A stretch of DNA of 64,000 nt from Opisthorchis felineus (GCA_004794785.1 SJOL01004800.1:76274-140273); one strand, 5' to 3'; shown: positions 12,901 through 23,884, counted from the first letter of the stretch. Notes: generated from the letters alone by a model not told the origin. Numbers and translations: made by a program.

Positions 12901-15900
12901 GTCTAACAAGCCATCCAGTTTCGAGTCGCTTGTTGCGGCTGTGACGCCATTGTGCCATACCTGGCGGGCATAACTGCCATTCTTAACCTGATTGAGTGTG
13001 ACTTCATAACGCGTCTCCTAGTGTAAACCGCTTTGCTTGTACCCTGCTACCCCTTACTTATATCGACGATTCACCACCTTAAGGTGCACAAAGCTTATCT
13101 GAATCAGCTCTTATATTGTATGAATGTTAATGTAATATCTGACATATTCGTTATCCTGTGAACCTATCCCGCAGTGTGTAATATTCACCTATCGGGAAGC
13201 TGTAACCAATCGTTTTCTCTGAACACAGCTCTTACGAGATGAACCCCGCGTGTCCATCCTAGACGTCCCAGAGTGGCCCAGCTGGGAGGCGCTTCACAAT
13301 TTGGGCGACATCAGTGCCTCCGCCCCGTTAGACGAAGAAGGACGTGACGTCCTTGTACTCCATCGAGGTGATCGTGAATGGAATCTTCTGTGAGTGAATT
13401 GGTTCCCGGGTACTCTCTTTCTTTGGATACCACAAGACAGACTCATCTTTCAAGGCAATAACCCACCTCGTTGTCTTGGGTTTAGCACAGCACTGAGTAT
13501 GCTGTGACAACCCACATACTGTTGAAATATTTGTGTTGGCTCACTAAGCTGACCAAAATCATTCATCTACGCATCCAGCGTTGGCTCCTTTAGCATTTGG
13601 TCATCATGGAACTTTGTTGATCTTGTTTAACCTTATTTATACAAACCTAGTTCATCAAAGCAAGCTGATCTCAAACGACAACTACTGTGTCTACGATGGT
13701 GCGTTTCTTGCCGGGTCGGTCCACTGAAATATTGACTGTTGCTTTTCCAGGCCACTGGTGGCAATCTGAAGAGAAAGCTGCTGAATTTTGAATGAGCGTA
13801 CAACACGAAATGGTTCAAGCCTCGTCACGCTACTTCTGTTGTCAGAGTGTGTACACGGCTTGAGAAGGATACGATTATTCGATTTGCCATCCTCTGGTGT
13901 GTTTATTAGTCCCCAGTGTCACTTACTCGGCTTACAGACTGGATGACTGGAGCTCAGCGGAACCGAACCTCTAGTCATTCAACCATCATCGGCCTCAGAT
14001 TGACATGAAACCGAAAGTCGATTGATTACATAGGCTTTTTTTCTCAGAAAACGGGATATTACGAACAATGCAAATCAGCTGTGAACTAGTTTGTACAACT
14101 AGGTAATCGTTGCTGAATTCCATCTACCTTGAAGTTCCTGTGATACCCATCCACTCAGCTGAAAAGTAAAGTTTTTTGTTCAGACCATGTTGGTCACTGA
14201 AACAACCCACTTTAGCAACTGCCGAGCGTCCTGTCGTGCAGAGGTTGTGTTTAAACGGAATGCAATATAAGAATTAAAACCTGTGGACATCATTCTATTG
14301 TTTGGAGATTTCACTCTAGAGGCGACTCATAGTGGCTATTTTTAGATACCATACACAACCTGCCCAAAAATGCACATGTGATATTCTCTATCCCTAAGCC
14401 TATTGAAATGGTTTCCACCCTCGTGTGGGGAGTTGAACACAAATCCGGTCATTTAGATCGTCCGCCAGCCTCACTCAAGACCTTGTGATATCCTGTCACG
14501 CCTGACAGACTAGACTGTCAAATTACGGGCTTTAGAAATCGTGGAAGTGTATCCAGCATAAGCTCGACCGACTGTTCTAAACTAGGCTGACTAACTGCAC
14601 CTTACAGTTTGGGGTCTGATGACCTGAAAATCCAGAAGCGGCACCGTTTAGCACTAACACACTTGGTTGTTGGTCTGTTTGCCAAGCTTGGCAGTTGGAT
14701 TGCACTGAGGATTCTCTAATATTTTCTTAATCGATTGTGAGCATCCGTAATCATCAGTCTAATCATACGCCTACTGTTTCGTCCAGCGAGCTTCTGGTTG
14801 GTTAAAGGGTGGTCCATAGGATAGGCTGCACGGTAATGCTTTTTGCTGCAGGCATTCATGGAGGGAGCAAAGTTGCTATCTAGTGGAAACCAGCGGGCAT
14901 GCGAAAGTCTCCCATAGACGGGCTGTTTTGAGAGTAAACCAGACCAGCTGCCAAGCAGAGCACACGAGCTACCTATATTCCTCGCCAACAATACTGACAA
15001 AGTTATCACACTATTCTTGCCATGTCCTTCTTTCAGTTTTGAGTTTAATAGTTCCTGAACGAAGGGGGATAAAACACCAGGACGAATGGGATTTTGAGCG
15101 AATAATCGGTAGATTGCTACACCCACTAACATTATCCTTAAACTTGGCGACAATTGAGCTCGAAAGGACATACCTTGGGTAGAAGTGCATGTTTTCCTAG
15201 TTATTTTTTCAATGTTTCCACATGTACTCTCTTTTAGAGATGAATTATGAATTCAAATATGAATTCAAACGATGTGTGATCTCGTAGTGAGTGCCTATTA
15301 CGCGAGTAAACGTGACCAAAACGTATGACACTCCTGCCTGTTTTAGAGGCCGTGAGATCCTGCAAGGCTGTCTTCCGGCTGAAGTCGCTCGTTGCCTAAA
15401 ACTTACCTCCAGTGTTATGCGTCCATCATGCTTTTGGGCTTCCTTCACCTAGGCGTACTTCGGCACTGCACTGCTGTCCTGTCGTCTTTATTCTGGTTTA
15501 TTCTGGGGGAAGCACTGGACTCGAGTTTCGCTCTTGTTAGGGCAACAGTGTATGTTCTCAGTCGTGCAGGGCTTTCATCACCGGACCTCCAACATGAGAG
15601 GTGTCCGTCCGCTGAATGCACCTGAATTACCACGTTTGAACAGGCGAACATGTTCATGGTTGAGCGATGTGATTGGTTAGCCCGACGCCCCAGAATGGCA
15701 ATTTGTTCGGATTTGAACATTAGACAAAGGGATATATTCTTTGGATTGTCATTTATCCCATTACTTAATTTTTTGGACAATATCCGGTTTATAATTGAAA
15801 AACGCTCTTGTGTGAATAGGGTGACAGATTTTCCGGTAGACAGTCTTAAGTAAAAAGTCCAGAGAGCGCCATCATAATTCTTCACACGAAATTAAAAGAT

Positions 15901-18900
15901 TGTCGAAGAATTTTCAGCAACCTTAGGAGTAGTACACTGCGCAAAATTACATGCATCGCGATATCTCGAATATCGTAGCAACTGGAACATGAGGCGGCCT
16001 GGTGCAGCACATTCAGTTGCATGGAAACATCACAAACGAGAGATTCAGCTGGGTTCCAGGTGAGTCTCTCGTAAAACCAAATTGATTTGCAAATGAGTGT
16101 ATTTCTTGAAAAGACTGTAAACTTTCAAACTCCTCTACTTCGTTGACCTTACTATAGGGCAGTGGGTTCCTCTCAAAGAAGAAGGGATGCGAACTATGGC
16201 CTCCCGATTATCAGACAGGTGATCTACAAACTCGGTGGCTCAGTTAGTAGAACACCCCTCTGACAAGCGGTGGGGGGGGTCAGTCTTTGGGTCCGCACAC
16301 CGGCATGTCTGTTCTTTTATGCCTTTTGCACGTAGCCTTCTCATCCAAGGATTTACTAGCAACCGTCTATTCAATGTTATTCTTCCAAAAATGTCCAGGT
16401 AGTTTGGAAATTCAGTGCGATAGAATATATCTATAAACCTTATATTTGGGACTTTTCGGTGCACTCAAAAGTCCTAATATTCGCTACAGTTGCTCACGGA
16501 ATCAATTACAATGCGGACTTGCATATCAGTTTTATCGCAGGGATTAATAAGCCTATCCGAATGCCATTTATTTGTCCTACAAAGCAATTGGCTCCATCAA
16601 CACTTTTCAGTCATGGTTTTCCCCTCAAAAGTTTGTACGGGTCCAACCAAGGTAGTGGAAATTTCCACTTGCTATTGGAATTTTCGCAAAGCGTTACCAA
16701 CTTCATACGGAAGGATCTAAGTCAGTTCTTCAGTAGCGCTAACTGTCCACCTGAACGCCATCAGCTTTACCCGTCAGCTATAAATGTACTGTTTCGAAGC
16801 TAAAATTTCCCAACTGGTTTTGCAGCACCTTACTTTTACCAATCAGTCCCAAATTAAAATTCATCTTTCCTGCTCTGCTCAAATTCCCTACTCTCGGCTA
16901 GCACATTCGATGAACACAATGTACTACGTGACCAGTCCAAGGGCCCAATAAAAGACGGCGTTTTGGCTCTGCTACACAAGGGTATGCTCCAGGAAACCAG
17001 TTTACCGAACACGTAAGCGTTTGTTGTGCAGAATTCCATCAGTGTTGTTTTTCTGATTGCTTTGTCCTGCACACTCCAAACCTTATCAGAGATAATAGTT
17101 TTAGCGGTCCCCATCATTGCAGGGCCAGGAATTTTGTTGTAACAGAGGATGCATTTTCATTTGCCTTGCTCCTGTTCATCGCACTGGCACCTGCAAGAAA
17201 ATCACCAGACTGTGGCTGAATATGATGACCATTTGGGTGAAAAATTGAGCCTCCAAGACAATGAGACTGGAGGTGGATTTGAACACGTTAACTGCAAACC
17301 AAAATGCTCAGATCAGAATCCAGTGTGCTTGGTACTCAGCGCATCCTCCAGAACTAGCGTGGGACGTTGTTGCTAACACTTGACTACTATCGAGTAGTCG
17401 AATTTTCTGAAAATTTTTCATCTTATCAGCAAACGCATGGAATCCTCCGATAATTCCTTATTCCAAGCTCGGTAATTCCTTAAGCACTGCGAATTTCGTG
17501 AAGCTCATAAAGTTTAGAACAGACGACAAGCGAACAGCTGTCTAGTTTCCAAGGTACAGCTGCAGGGACCTTACCGAATGTAAAAAAAATTCTGTCGTGA
17601 TCCACAATTTTGTTTTTATTTCGGGTTTTTTCGCAAGTTCTTTCCTTTGCTTTCTTCGAATAGGGAGATAAAATACCGATGAACAGACCCCTAGATAAGA
17701 TACCCTTGATAAGTGGCGCCTAATGCAGGTTATTTCTCCAGACCACTTCGGTTTTGTTTCTGATTTATGTACGTTGGTTTTATTTTTTTCCAGTTTTTAC
17801 ATGCCACACGGTTTGACGGTGGATCTCGAAGGCAATATATGGGTCACAGATGTTGGTTTACACCAAGTAAGTGCAGGCGGACGCATGTTTGTGGTTCCCA
17901 GTCGTAAAAATGCTATCGCATAGCATAAAATCGTGATCGGTGGATATAAGACTTATTTAAGTAACCCCCAATGAGAGACTAAAATGGAGAAACCAGGGTA
18001 TTTGATATATTTTTGGACGGTCACACAACGGGTTCCGTTTGAAACTTTCCCATCCTTCGGAAGGGTCTTTCTTCCGCAGATTGTTTTACAAGGATACAGC
18101 AAAGTGAGTTGCTGGAAAAAAACATCCAGGTATTTGCCTTCCGGAGCAACCACGATGATTGTCAATATCTATTAAAGTCGAAGATGTAGGTGTCCCTAGC
18201 ACGAAAAATCCGAACGAAATAACGAGTTCGAAAAAGTGCCAAGTTAAACTTTAGCTACCCACTTAGTCTCAGTTTTGACACATCACGATCTGGGACTTAG
18301 GCCTGACTTCTACAACCGACTCGCTAAATGGCTTGAGACGCCAAGGGGTCTCAACTATCTATTTTATGCCCTACAATACAAACGCCCCATATAGAAAAGA
18401 ATTTGGCCTCACATACTCAAACCTTATCCAGGGAGTCATATTAGGATCAACCTCTGGACAGTGGACGCGACAACCAGAGTTTTTAGCAGATAGTAACAAT
18501 CTTGAAGTTGCATTCAACGCTATTCCGGCCAAACTGGCCTTCTAATCAAGTGAGACGAAGTCCTTTACATTGTATATTCTGCCAGCCCAGTTATTTTCTG
18601 CGTCCCTTGGCTACCTGAATGTTAAATTCATCAGCTGGTTGGCTACTTTAGGGTCCAGATACAAGCGCCTGATTAGAGTTGTAGAAAAGAACTTCAAACA
18701 CTGATGTTGAAACCGGTTCATGATAAAAACCAGCTGGAGGGACACACACTTGTCAACCAAACATAATATAGGTGACCACTGCCAACTGTTCAGTTTACAG
18801 TGTTGACCGCACGGGGATGATCGGCTTGTCCCTACCAACAACCGGATACCATAAGCCGTTTTACGTCGCGCAATACACAAGAACTATCTGTTCAACCTGA

Positions 18901-21900
18901 AACTGACAACAGCGACGCAATTAATATGAAGGAGTCCATCAGTAGCCCTGGTTTAGAAACATTCGTGAAGGAGGGGTAAGACGTTTAGCTCCCAGTCTAC
19001 TCGCATTTACAGGGCCTGATATTCCTTGCGCCAAACATTTGAGGCCTGCGGTCGCCTATGCATATAATACAACTCTAACAGGTTGAGTTTTAGAGAGTTT
19101 CAATATTTGCAGTCTTTCTGTTTGCAAGGCCACCTTCATGCACATGTATATTCAAGGGAGTGCAAAACATCCACAGTCGTTACACTCATAATCATCTATA
19201 TATACTAGACAGGGCTAATACACCCGACCTATTGTTCAGGTGAGCCCATACTTCAGCTTCCCTCGGAAGTTTCGATTGGGTCTATCAGACATGAACATGA
19301 TCACCATAAGCGTCGGAATCGGTTGTCATGATAGGTTGATTAATTGGGAAAAAGCTGAACTGGTTGTCAATTTCGCCTGCTTATTCCCTGTATCTCCCTG
19401 TTTCTATTTTCAGGTTTTCAAGTTCAGTCCAGACAAAACCCAACTAATGGTTTTGGGCGAGAAGTTTAAACCTGGGAATGATTCGAAACACTTTTGTAAA
19501 CCAACTCATGTTGCAGTCGCATCCACTGGTGATTTTTTCGTCTCTGACGGGTCAGTAAAAGTCCACTGTTTGAGGATCAACATTGTATCCACAGATGTAT
19601 GCATGATTTGGACAAATGATATGTTCCTCGAGGAAGTACAGCATTGGTTCAGCCGTTCTAGATCCTGTACGGCACTGTAGTATTCTACGATACCTCAGTA
19701 GGTATTACTTTTTAGGAGTATATTTTGGTTGGCTGCCCTCAAAGGAATCGCTTGTGCAAAATATTTTATCTCAGAAAAGCGAAAAACGGACGGTCTGTGC
19801 CAGCTGACGACTGTAGGGCTAGGAGAATCATACAGCGGCCTCTTCGATATATCTTGGTGATCAAATGAAGTAGATGCAACTGTTTACCAGTATCGGCTGG
19901 ATTATCCTTTACATTCGAAGGGCAAACTTTTAAAAAACGCATAAACGCCATTTTTATCTTTTACTCTATTCATGGTCAAAACTGTTAGACTGTTTATGCT
20001 GTATCGCGAATTATGGGTCGTATCCTATGTCCTGCATTTAGATGCTGTTCGCCTGAGTCAACATTTGGACACACAGTGGACAAATGTCACCGTCTGCAAG
20101 TTTGGGAGGCTTTGGCAACCCGATTGGTTCACTAGTTGATAGGGTTGGATCAGTACAGCCCTCATAAATTTGATATAGCAATAAACTGTGCTCAGTTTAT
20201 TTTGGCTTCAATGTTTCGTAATGTACGAACTACGGAGCAGAATAGCTACCTGGCCTAACGAAAAGTCCGACTGACCGACCCGAACAGGACAGCTGAAAGA
20301 TCGCCGTTTGCGGTGTCGTTCAAAATATCTTGCTTGAAAGTTCTTGGTCCTGACTACTTGCCTATTACTTTCCTACAGTTTTGAGGAATATACTCCCACC
20401 AAATGGTCTAACGTGATAATGTCGGAACTCATAATATTTCTACACCAGTAGCAACCTAATGTATTTTTCCAAACCGCTTCCAGATATTGCAACAACCGAA
20501 TAATAAAGTTTCGCTCTGACGGTACGGTAATTACTCAATGGGGAGTGAAAGTTCGAAGTAAGTCCCCCTGGAATCCAAACTTACAAACTCGTCTGCGAAT
20601 CAGGACTGCCTTTAGAGTAGTAATTGCTGTGTACTGTGTAAATCTTAAGTTTACCTGCCAAATGCTCGGTCTCTATATCGCACCGCTTTTGATGACATTT
20701 GTTTACACGTGAATTACGTGCGAAAATGATAGTAGCTGACCACATTTAAAGAGAAGCTATTTATCTTAGTCATCCATACATCATCAACTATAAAACCGGA
20801 GTCGCCTTGATTCACCTCATTCACATTCAAGGGAAGCCCTTAGTTCAGGATGATAAAAAGTCAGTTCTTCTCTTCAAATGCATAAGCGTAATACGCAATA
20901 TATTATACTGCAAAGGCATGAAGGTCTACTATGTCACTATATCCCCGAACAACTGATTGCACACACTCTGTCATGTACATTGTATACTTGAAACAGTGTA
21001 TCCCGGAACGTTGTGGTTGAAACTACTGTCAACATCCATTAGCTTCATGTAGCTGTTCCCACGAAACCAGAGCATGCATTCGGTTGACCGCTGACTGCCT
21101 ATTAAATTTTAGACCCTGAATCCCCAGGACCTCATGAACTGAATATCCCACACGAGTTGGTCCTATTGGAAGACAGTGATACGTTGTGTGTGGCCGATCG
21201 GGAAAATCACCGTGTTGTGTGTTACTGCGCCGGTCTAGCCCCGGAAACAGAACACCTGGCAGGTGAATATCAATACGAGATCCGTGAACCGGGACCCGTG
21301 TATGGAGTTGCCGTGAGTCCTGCAGGTAAGCAGCTATCCTGATGTCACTACTTTGGCGTTTAATCCATTGTATCTTTATGAGCTAGGTATATTTTCAGCC
21401 TAAGTGTTTTGCTTCAGACTATTTTTTTCAAAATAACGCATTCTTTTACGCAGCCAATGCCTTGGTGATCTTGGTGAACCAAAACAATGAACAAGGCCCG
21501 ATTGACATTCGTCTGTACGACCTGGACACAAGAGAACGGCTCGGCATACTGGCCGATGAGAACGAGGTAAGCTGACATATGATCATAGAGAACAGCCACT
21601 TTTCCTCCAAAAGCAGATTGTGAGTAGTATCTTTCCCAAGAATATTCTTCTTCCGTTACAATTTCCCGTGCATTAATTTCCAATTATTGTTACCAGCAAG
21701 TGTATCTAGTTTGGATGATCAGGTCTCCTCTTGAATAACAGCTTACACGGGCAACCTTCTGTTCTCGGTAAACTGTGAGACTTCCAACCCGTGGCTAAGG
21801 TTTGTTTAGATTAGTCTTCAGGACGAAAGTTGAATGGGAAGAAGTAGTTTCCCCATTTGTAACGGATGGAGACACCTTATAAGATTGATAATTGGTTAGG

Positions 21901-23748
21901 TAACAAACGTGACCCCAAGATGAGAGTTGTCCATTGTATAGATATTGCCAGTGACCGCATATCTCAAACGTTGACAACAAGGACTGCGTTACCACCTAAT
22001 TTGTGTGTGACTGAGCTCGAAAATTCTTGAAACGCACCCTTTGAGAGTTACCTGAACTCCCGTGTGGGTTGGTAATGTTTGAGGACAAGCTTATTCACTA
22101 GACATCCGTTTTGTGGATCACGTGCTTCATTTTACTACATGAAGTTCGACAACTCACCGGGAATATCAGTGTAGTTTAATAATTAGGAGTCATGGGCAGT
22201 ACACATTTGACGAACCATAAATACGCCCCTCACTCCTGACAGTCAGTAGCCTGAAATCACTCGAGCATTTTTAGCTACTTGCGGCATGTTAGTAGTTAAC
22301 TTTTCAAACTACCCTTGAAGAGCACAGGCGGCCTCCGGTTATTCCACCTCCGTGGGTGGGTTCGGAGTGTTGCCTGTTACATTGAACAGCGCTTGAACAA
22401 AAAGCCTAATCTGTGTCGTTTACATGTTCCTGGAACAATATGACCCATTAGGATGGTAACAATTTCAAAGAATTCTATATGGTCCGATAAGGACTTTAGT
22501 GCAAAAGCCAGCCGAATATGTTCCAGAACAACCACTGTATATACTAATAGCTAGCTAATTTATTCTCAAAAAGTGTCCCTAGTAGAAGTACCTTTAGTAG
22601 TAGCTCTATCGTGGCCAAGTTGTCTTAAATATTTGGACCAGTTATTCAGAAGAAAGAGCGTTTCCCTGATACAAATGTTTCCAACCTTGGGCGCGGCAGT
22701 CTGTACAGGAGTGTCAGATACATCCGTGTACAAAATCCGACAGTATAACACGTTGCACCACTGGAATGTACACAGGATTGCCAGGATTTCGGCACCTTCG
22801 GACTAGCTGGTTGGTCTGCAAACTACGCCTATGAAAGTATGGCGGTTGTAGTCGTCTAATCAACATAGCCTACTTCTTCTGTTGGCAATGAAAAACTTGC
22901 GCAACCGCTCAGACAGTTGATTAAATCAGCTGGCTGCAGACGGTGGTAAAGAACATTGGGACCAATGAAAGTAGAGAAGTGACGGCGGTAGAAAAACGTG
23001 GAAACGACAATGAACTTTTAGGGGTGTATGGGTCTCAAAGTTTTCATCGTAAAGTGAGATTTACTTGAATCAAGAAAGGTTCCCTTACTTCCGTGACTAC
23101 GCGTAATCCAGTTCTCTACAGCTGCTCTGCACTAGGTTTCCAGAATAACTAAGTATCTCCATTATGTGAATGGTTCCAGGATCGTTAATTTTCAGATAAC
23201 CAGTCCTGATAGTATGCAAATTTGCTAGCCTAAGCAAAATCCCATAATTCGGTCACAGCACCTGTAACGAACAACTGACTCCCTTTCCCTAAACACAGAG
23301 GTAGAAGTGACAGATTGACGTGCGTCTGTCTTGAAGCATGATAGACTCGATAGTATCCATAAGCCTGGCGCTGAAATTTAAACAGTGAATTGGCTCTCTA
23401 GCTTCGTTGTTCATTTTCCGTAGAAATCCATTTGAGATAGATCCCCTCCCTAAATCTCAAGCTATTAGGAACCACAACACTATTGGATGTAGGCTAAGTT
23501 GTTGAGCATCATAAATTTTCCCCATTTTTCACTGTAAAAGGGATCCGAAAAACTCGGTAATGTCTTTATATTTGCTCGTTCTTCCACAGGGGTATGGCAA
23601 AGCCCACACAGTCTCCGCTTGCACACTTGACAGTGTAGAGGGATGCATTATTGTGAACAGTTTGAACAAAGCAGGTCAGCAGAAGGATAATCGAAACAAA
23701 CCAGTTCGACGTCACCTCTGGTTCTATGAAGTTCAAGCAATCGAATAA
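838..23748 (+). CDS. Peptidyl-alpha-hydroxyglycine alpha-amidating lyase (PAL), 8-9 exons
   Basis: PAL cleaves peptidyl-alpha-hydroxyglycine to the amidated peptide and glyoxylate, the last step in making amidated neuropeptides inside secretory vesicles. Exons: 838-972 (candidate), 13229-13389, 16902-17012, 17794-17866, 19414-19550, 20484-20557, 21113-21325, 21454-21566, 23590-23748. Every junction keeps the frame, giving 391 residues. Motifs of the vertebrate PAL propeller appear in order: HRGD (catalytic Arg, residue about 91), the first zinc His in MPHGL, Tyr in GYCNNR, Cys pairs FCKPT/GYCNN and CVAD/VVCY, the second zinc His in IPHEL, and the Arg in ADREN. The last exon keeps the third His but in a changed motif (KAHT for PHD). 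No copper-monooxygenase exons were seen, so this is a single-domain PAL, not a fused PAM. A homology search with the joined exons would confirm it. Confidence 0.9.
5955..6045 (-). repeat. Dispersed repeat fragment (family A, minus strand)
   Basis: The reverse complement contains GAGTCTC..GTCAAAACCAAAT..GTGTGC, shared with copies at 50700-50760 and, on the minus strand, at 61085-61150. It is an old partial copy of an unclassified dispersed element. Confidence 0.4.
8380..9766 (+). pseudogene. Possible decayed papain-family cysteine peptidase fragments
   Basis: Three segments, in the order expected for a cathepsin L-like peptidase, lie on the + strand. Near 8383 there is CWIAVLNGAV, compared with the family CWAFSxTGALE. 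Near 9050 there is CTLWGCGAPMSETGYAEDF, compared with CxxxGCxGGxMxxAYxY. At 9490-9640 there is an open stretch, ADEANSRCKTPRNSRV ... VASYGNIPVSVAID, compared with the usual YPYxAxxxxCK ... VAxxGPxSVAID. The third is the most convincing. The glycines of the GCxGG loop, the YPY motif and the usual Pro of GPxSVA are altered, and no active-site His or Asn block was found, so any gene here looks broken. Short matches can arise by chance. Confidence 0.3.
13229..13389 (+). CDS. PAL exon: start of the catalytic propeller, HRGD motif
   Basis: The acceptor is GAACACAG and the donor CT|GTGAGT, with entry in phase 0 and exit in phase 2. It encodes EWPSWEALHNLGDISA, matching the vertebrate WPGVYLLPGQVSGVA region, and then VLVLHRGDREWN, matching LVIFHRGDHVWD. 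The Arg of HRGD corresponds to the catalytic arginine (Arg533 in rat PAL). The overlapping minus-strand ORF at 13328-13510 is a shadow. Confidence 0.9.
15905..16105 (+). repeat. Dispersed repeat copy (families B and A joined)
   Basis: It begins with a reverse family B piece (gaattttcagcaacctta) and runs into family A (tatctcgaatatcgtagcaact, acatgaggcggcctg, cattcagttgcatgg, aacgagagattcagctg, aaaccaaattgatttgcaaa). Related copies lie near 26710-26950, 32755-32880 and 50480-50760. There is no coding capacity. Confidence 0.55.
16228..16300 (+). repeat. Degenerate tRNA-derived SINE head
   Basis: The string GGTGGCTCAGTTAGTAGAACACC is close to a tRNA D-arm / A-box. About 45 bases later comes a poor B-box (ctttgggtccgcac), with a run of G between them. 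The anticodon arm cannot be paired convincingly, so it is a pseudo-tRNA or SINE relic, not a working tRNA gene. Confidence 0.35.
16902..17012 (+). CDS. PAL exon linking HRGD to the first zinc histidine
   Basis: The acceptor is CTCGGCTAG and the donor AC|GTAAGC, entering and leaving in phase 2. The first base completes a Leu codon. The product TFDEHNVLRDQSKGPIKDGV follows the vertebrate SFDSKFVYQQIGLGPIEEDT position by position, keeping GPI and the hydrophobic strand after it. The exon was placed by this match, and its phase agrees with both neighbours. It is the least conserved internal exon. The minus-strand ORF over it is a shadow. Confidence 0.8.
17794..17866 (+). CDS. PAL exon with the first zinc-ligand histidine
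   Basis: The acceptor is TTTTTTTCCAG and the donor CAA|GTAAGT, entering in phase 2 and leaving in phase 0. It encodes FYMPHGLTVDLEGNIWVTDV followed by GLHQ, nearly identical to the vertebrate FYLPHGLSIDKDGNYWVTDV. The His in MPHGL corresponds to a zinc ligand (His585 in rat). Confidence 0.95.
17867..19413 (+). other. PAL intron, nothing further recognised
   Basis: There is no exon, RNA gene or recognisable repeat that I can support in this stretch. The short ORFs at 17984-18175 and 18333-18545 on +, and at 18611-18880 on -, do not fit any PAL segment or known family. Confidence 0.5.
19414..19550 (+). CDS. PAL exon: FCKPT cysteine and propeller blade
   Basis: The acceptor is CTATTTTCAG and the donor GG|GTCAGT, entering in phase 0 and leaving in phase 2. 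VFKFSPDKTQLMVLGEKFKP, NDSKHFCKPTHVAVASTGDF and FVSDG match the vertebrate strand VFKLDPxN ... LGRSMQPGSDQNHFCQPTDV ... YVSDG. The Cys in HFCKPT is one half of the first conserved disulfide. The donor GTCAGT is less common than GTAAGT, but the next exon restores SDGYCNNR exactly. Confidence 0.95.
20484..20557 (+). CDS. PAL exon with catalytic tyrosine (GYCNNR)
   Basis: The acceptor is CGCTTCCAG and the donor CGAA|GTAAGT, entering in phase 2 and leaving in phase 1. With the preceding exon it forms SDGYCNNRIIKFRSDG, then VITQWG, matching the vertebrate SDGYCNSRIVQFSPSGKFITQWG. The Tyr corresponds to Tyr654 of rat PAL and the following Cys to the first disulfide. Confidence 0.95.
20558..21112 (+). 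other. PAL intron, no feature recognised
   Basis: Short intron of about 0.55 kb. No repeat, RNA gene or open frame of interest is seen. Confidence 0.6.
21113..21325 (+). CDS. PAL exon with second zinc histidine and ADREN motif
   Basis: The acceptor is AAATTTTAG and the donor GCAG|GTAAGC, entering and leaving in phase 1. It encodes PGPHELNIPHELVLLEDSDT, then LCVADRENHRVVCY, matching the vertebrate VPHSLALVPLLGQLCVADRENGRIQC. It carries the second zinc His (IPHEL), the Arg of ADREN and both cysteines of the second conserved disulfide. Confidence 0.95.
21454..21566 (+). CDS. PAL exon, late propeller blade
   Basis: The acceptor is TTTTACGCAG and the donor GAG|GTAAGC, entering in phase 1 and leaving in phase 0. 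It encodes NALVILVNQNNEQGPIDIRL, then YDLDTRERLGILADE. The position matches the vertebrate blade FAVNGKP..QGFVMNFSNGEIIDIF. Sequence identity is modest, but frame, position and strand pattern fit. Confidence 0.8.
21567..23589 (+). other. PAL intron, about 2 kb, no feature recognised
   Basis: No additional propeller exon is needed between the flanking exons. The ORFs at 22566-22806 on both strands mirror one another and resemble no family. The minus-strand ORFs at 21414-21683 and 21795-21995 are likewise unassigned. Confidence 0.5.
23590..23748 (+). CDS. PAL terminal exon, divergent third zinc-histidine motif
   Basis: The acceptor is CGTTCTTCCACAG and entry is phase 0, as required. GYGKAHTVSACTLDSVEGCI followed by IVNS aligns with the vertebrate FDMPHDIVAS-EDGTVYIGDA. 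The third His is kept, but the Asp after it is Thr and the preceding Met-Pro is Lys-Ala. Read through to the TAA at 23746-23748, the exon ends with a basic insert and HLWFYEVQAIE, which can be set against the vertebrate VWKFTLTEK. An alternative donor (GCAG|GTCAGC at 23675) would cut the exon at 23674, but no following exon was found. There is no transmembrane tail, so the product would be soluble. Confidence 0.7.
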   Translation, partial: GYGKAHTVSACTLDSVEGCIIVNSLNKAGQQKDNRNKPVRRHLWFYEVQAIE

Positions 23749-23884
23749 TTTCGTTTTTACACCTGTTCCCAAGAAATTCTCTGTCGCCATATTTTTACCT
23801 TGTCATTTGTTGTGCTTTCCAGTCTTGTCTGTCCTTGTCACGTGTCTTTTTTCCCCTTCAAGAGCACTGAGAGAGCAAGTCGAA

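Larger units (their letters stand above)
973..13228 (+). other. Long presumed intron 1 of PAL
   Basis: About 12 kb with no exon that I can place in PAL. It holds a minus-strand fragment of a dispersed repeat near 5960-6040 and possible decayed papain-family peptidase pieces at about 8380-9770. Two weaker alternative start exons lie here: 10706-10849 (ATG, hydrophobic stretch, poor donor GTCGTA, phase 0) and 11018-11053 (ATG GCC, 12 codons, donor GTAAGT, phase 0, no signal peptide). ORFs of up to 139 residues on both strands look like chance openings. Confidence 0.4.
13390..16901 (+). other. PAL intron with old repeats
   Basis: No further PAL exon is needed here, because the flanking exons join in frame with no residues missing compared with the vertebrate domain. 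The intron holds a family A repeat copy at about 15905-16105 and a tRNA-like SINE block at about 16228-16300. The long minus-strand ORFs (14716-15171, 15445-15885) resemble no family I know. Confidence 0.6.

Noticed and set aside
14716..15171. Minus-strand ORF of 151 codons in a PAL intron
   Set aside because: Mirrored by a + strand ORF over the same bases and without any recognisable motif.
15445..15885. Minus-strand ORF of 146 codons
   Set aside because: No domain seen and mirrored by + strand frames; intron DNA.
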